Assembly (NCBI GenBank): GCA_902781245.1
Contig: CACZIP010000019.1
Coordinates: 1-13,825 of the forward strand
Source of the DNA: an uncultured Coriobacteriaceae bacterium
GTDB lineage: Bacteria > Actinomycetota > Coriobacteriia > Coriobacteriales > Eggerthellaceae
DNA length: 13,825 nucleotides
Direction: 5' to 3'
The notes below the pieces were generated by a model. That model did no database searches, had not been told where the DNA came from, and saw only the letters and a list, made by a program, of their open reading frames with translations. Positions 13,585 to 13,825 of this stretch are shown here, piece by piece; the stretch's first letter is position 1; every line of letters begins with the position of its first letter. The translations under genes were made by a program, and so were the position numbers.

Positions 13585-13825
13585 ATGGGAGAGTTTTCTG
13601 AGAAAGTTTTCGAAATGGTTCGTCAGATTCCCGTAGGGAAGGTGGCAACGTACGGGCTTGTTGCTCGGTTGATGGGGCGGCCGCAGTCGGGCCGCTATGT
13701 CGGCTTCGCGTTGCGCAATAATCCAACTCCTGTCGCTGACGGAGGGGAAACACCCTGTCATCGTGTGGTTTTCAAAGACGGAAGCCTCTGTAAGGGATTT
13801 GCATTCGGTGGCCCCGAAGTCCAGC
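13585..13825 (+). CDS. MGMT/alkyltransferase-like family protein, N-terminal part, cut by the window edge
   Basis: Eighty codons are visible and the frame is open at the window end. The ATG at 13585 is the likely start; a GTG at 13579 is possible, and neither has a good ribosome binding site. The product begins at once with the winged-helix DNA-binding domain of O6-alkylguanine-DNA alkyltransferases (FSEKVFEMVRQIPVGKVATY then GLVARLMGRPQSGRYVGFAL), followed by the acceptor motif PCHRVV at about residues 56-61. There is no room for the N-terminal RNase H-like domain of full MGMT/Ogt. The cysteine is present, unlike in alkyltransferase-like proteins such as E. coli Atl that carry Trp there, so methyl transfer is possible but unproven. 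It probably shares the recN transcript and fits a DNA repair role. Confidence 0.9.
   Translation, partial: MGEFSEKVFEMVRQIPVGKVATYGLVARLMGRPQSGRYVGFALRNNPTPVADGGETPCHRVVFKDGSLCKGFAFGGPEVQ

Overview
The window looks like chromosomal DNA from a moderately GC-rich actinobacterium of the class Coriobacteriia (Eggerthella/Slackia-like). I infer this from the four-domain S1 protein with an Ala/Glu-rich tail, the GTG and TTG starts, and a Firmicutes-like gene order carrying actinobacterial-type proteins. No database could be consulted, so the genus is open. There are no rRNA or tRNA genes, CRISPR arrays, transposase genes or prophage genes. Nearly all of it is conserved housekeeping DNA.

Layout. 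Bases 1-618 hold the C-terminal half of an Xaa-Pro aminopeptidase. It is followed by efp (795-1355), which has its own promoter and a strong terminator. Next comes a 266-base gap carrying a perfect 74-bp palindrome. Then a tightly packed + strand cluster runs accC-like gene (1622-2926), Asp23/YqhY protein (2968-3318), nusB (3333-3827), xseB (3820-4086) and dxs (4115-5983). After a structured 309-base leader region comes rpsA (6293-7558, TTG start) with a textbook terminator. A third + strand group holds coaE (7756-8355), uvrB (8404-10521) and an unrecognised 253-residue protein (10531-11292). dtd lies on the minus strand (11332-11796). A 134-base divergent spacer full of inverted repeats separates it from recN (11931-13565) and the start of a short alkyltransferase-family gene (13585 to the window end).

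The most notable biology is in the accC cluster. The order aminopeptidase-efp-accB-accC-yqhY-nusB-xseA-xseB-ispA-dxs is the classic Firmicutes arrangement. Here accB is missing. The AccC homologue has lost most residues of its ATP/bicarbonate active site (the equivalents of E. coli Glu288, Asn290, Arg292 and Gln294, plus the glycine-rich loop). A TAG codon also removes its last 15 codons, while the ancestral frame can still be read through to an ATGA overlap with the next gene. This is either a pseudoenzyme kept for a non-catalytic role or a gene caught early in decay.

A second theme is palindromes. A perfect 74-bp palindrome, built from two inverted REP-like hairpins, lies where accB would be. 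Three shorter REP-like palindromes, each with a single-base centre, lie between other genes. Further points are an apparently leaderless recN, and an rpsA leader with alternative hairpins and a hairpin that can cover the ribosome binding site of the TTG start.
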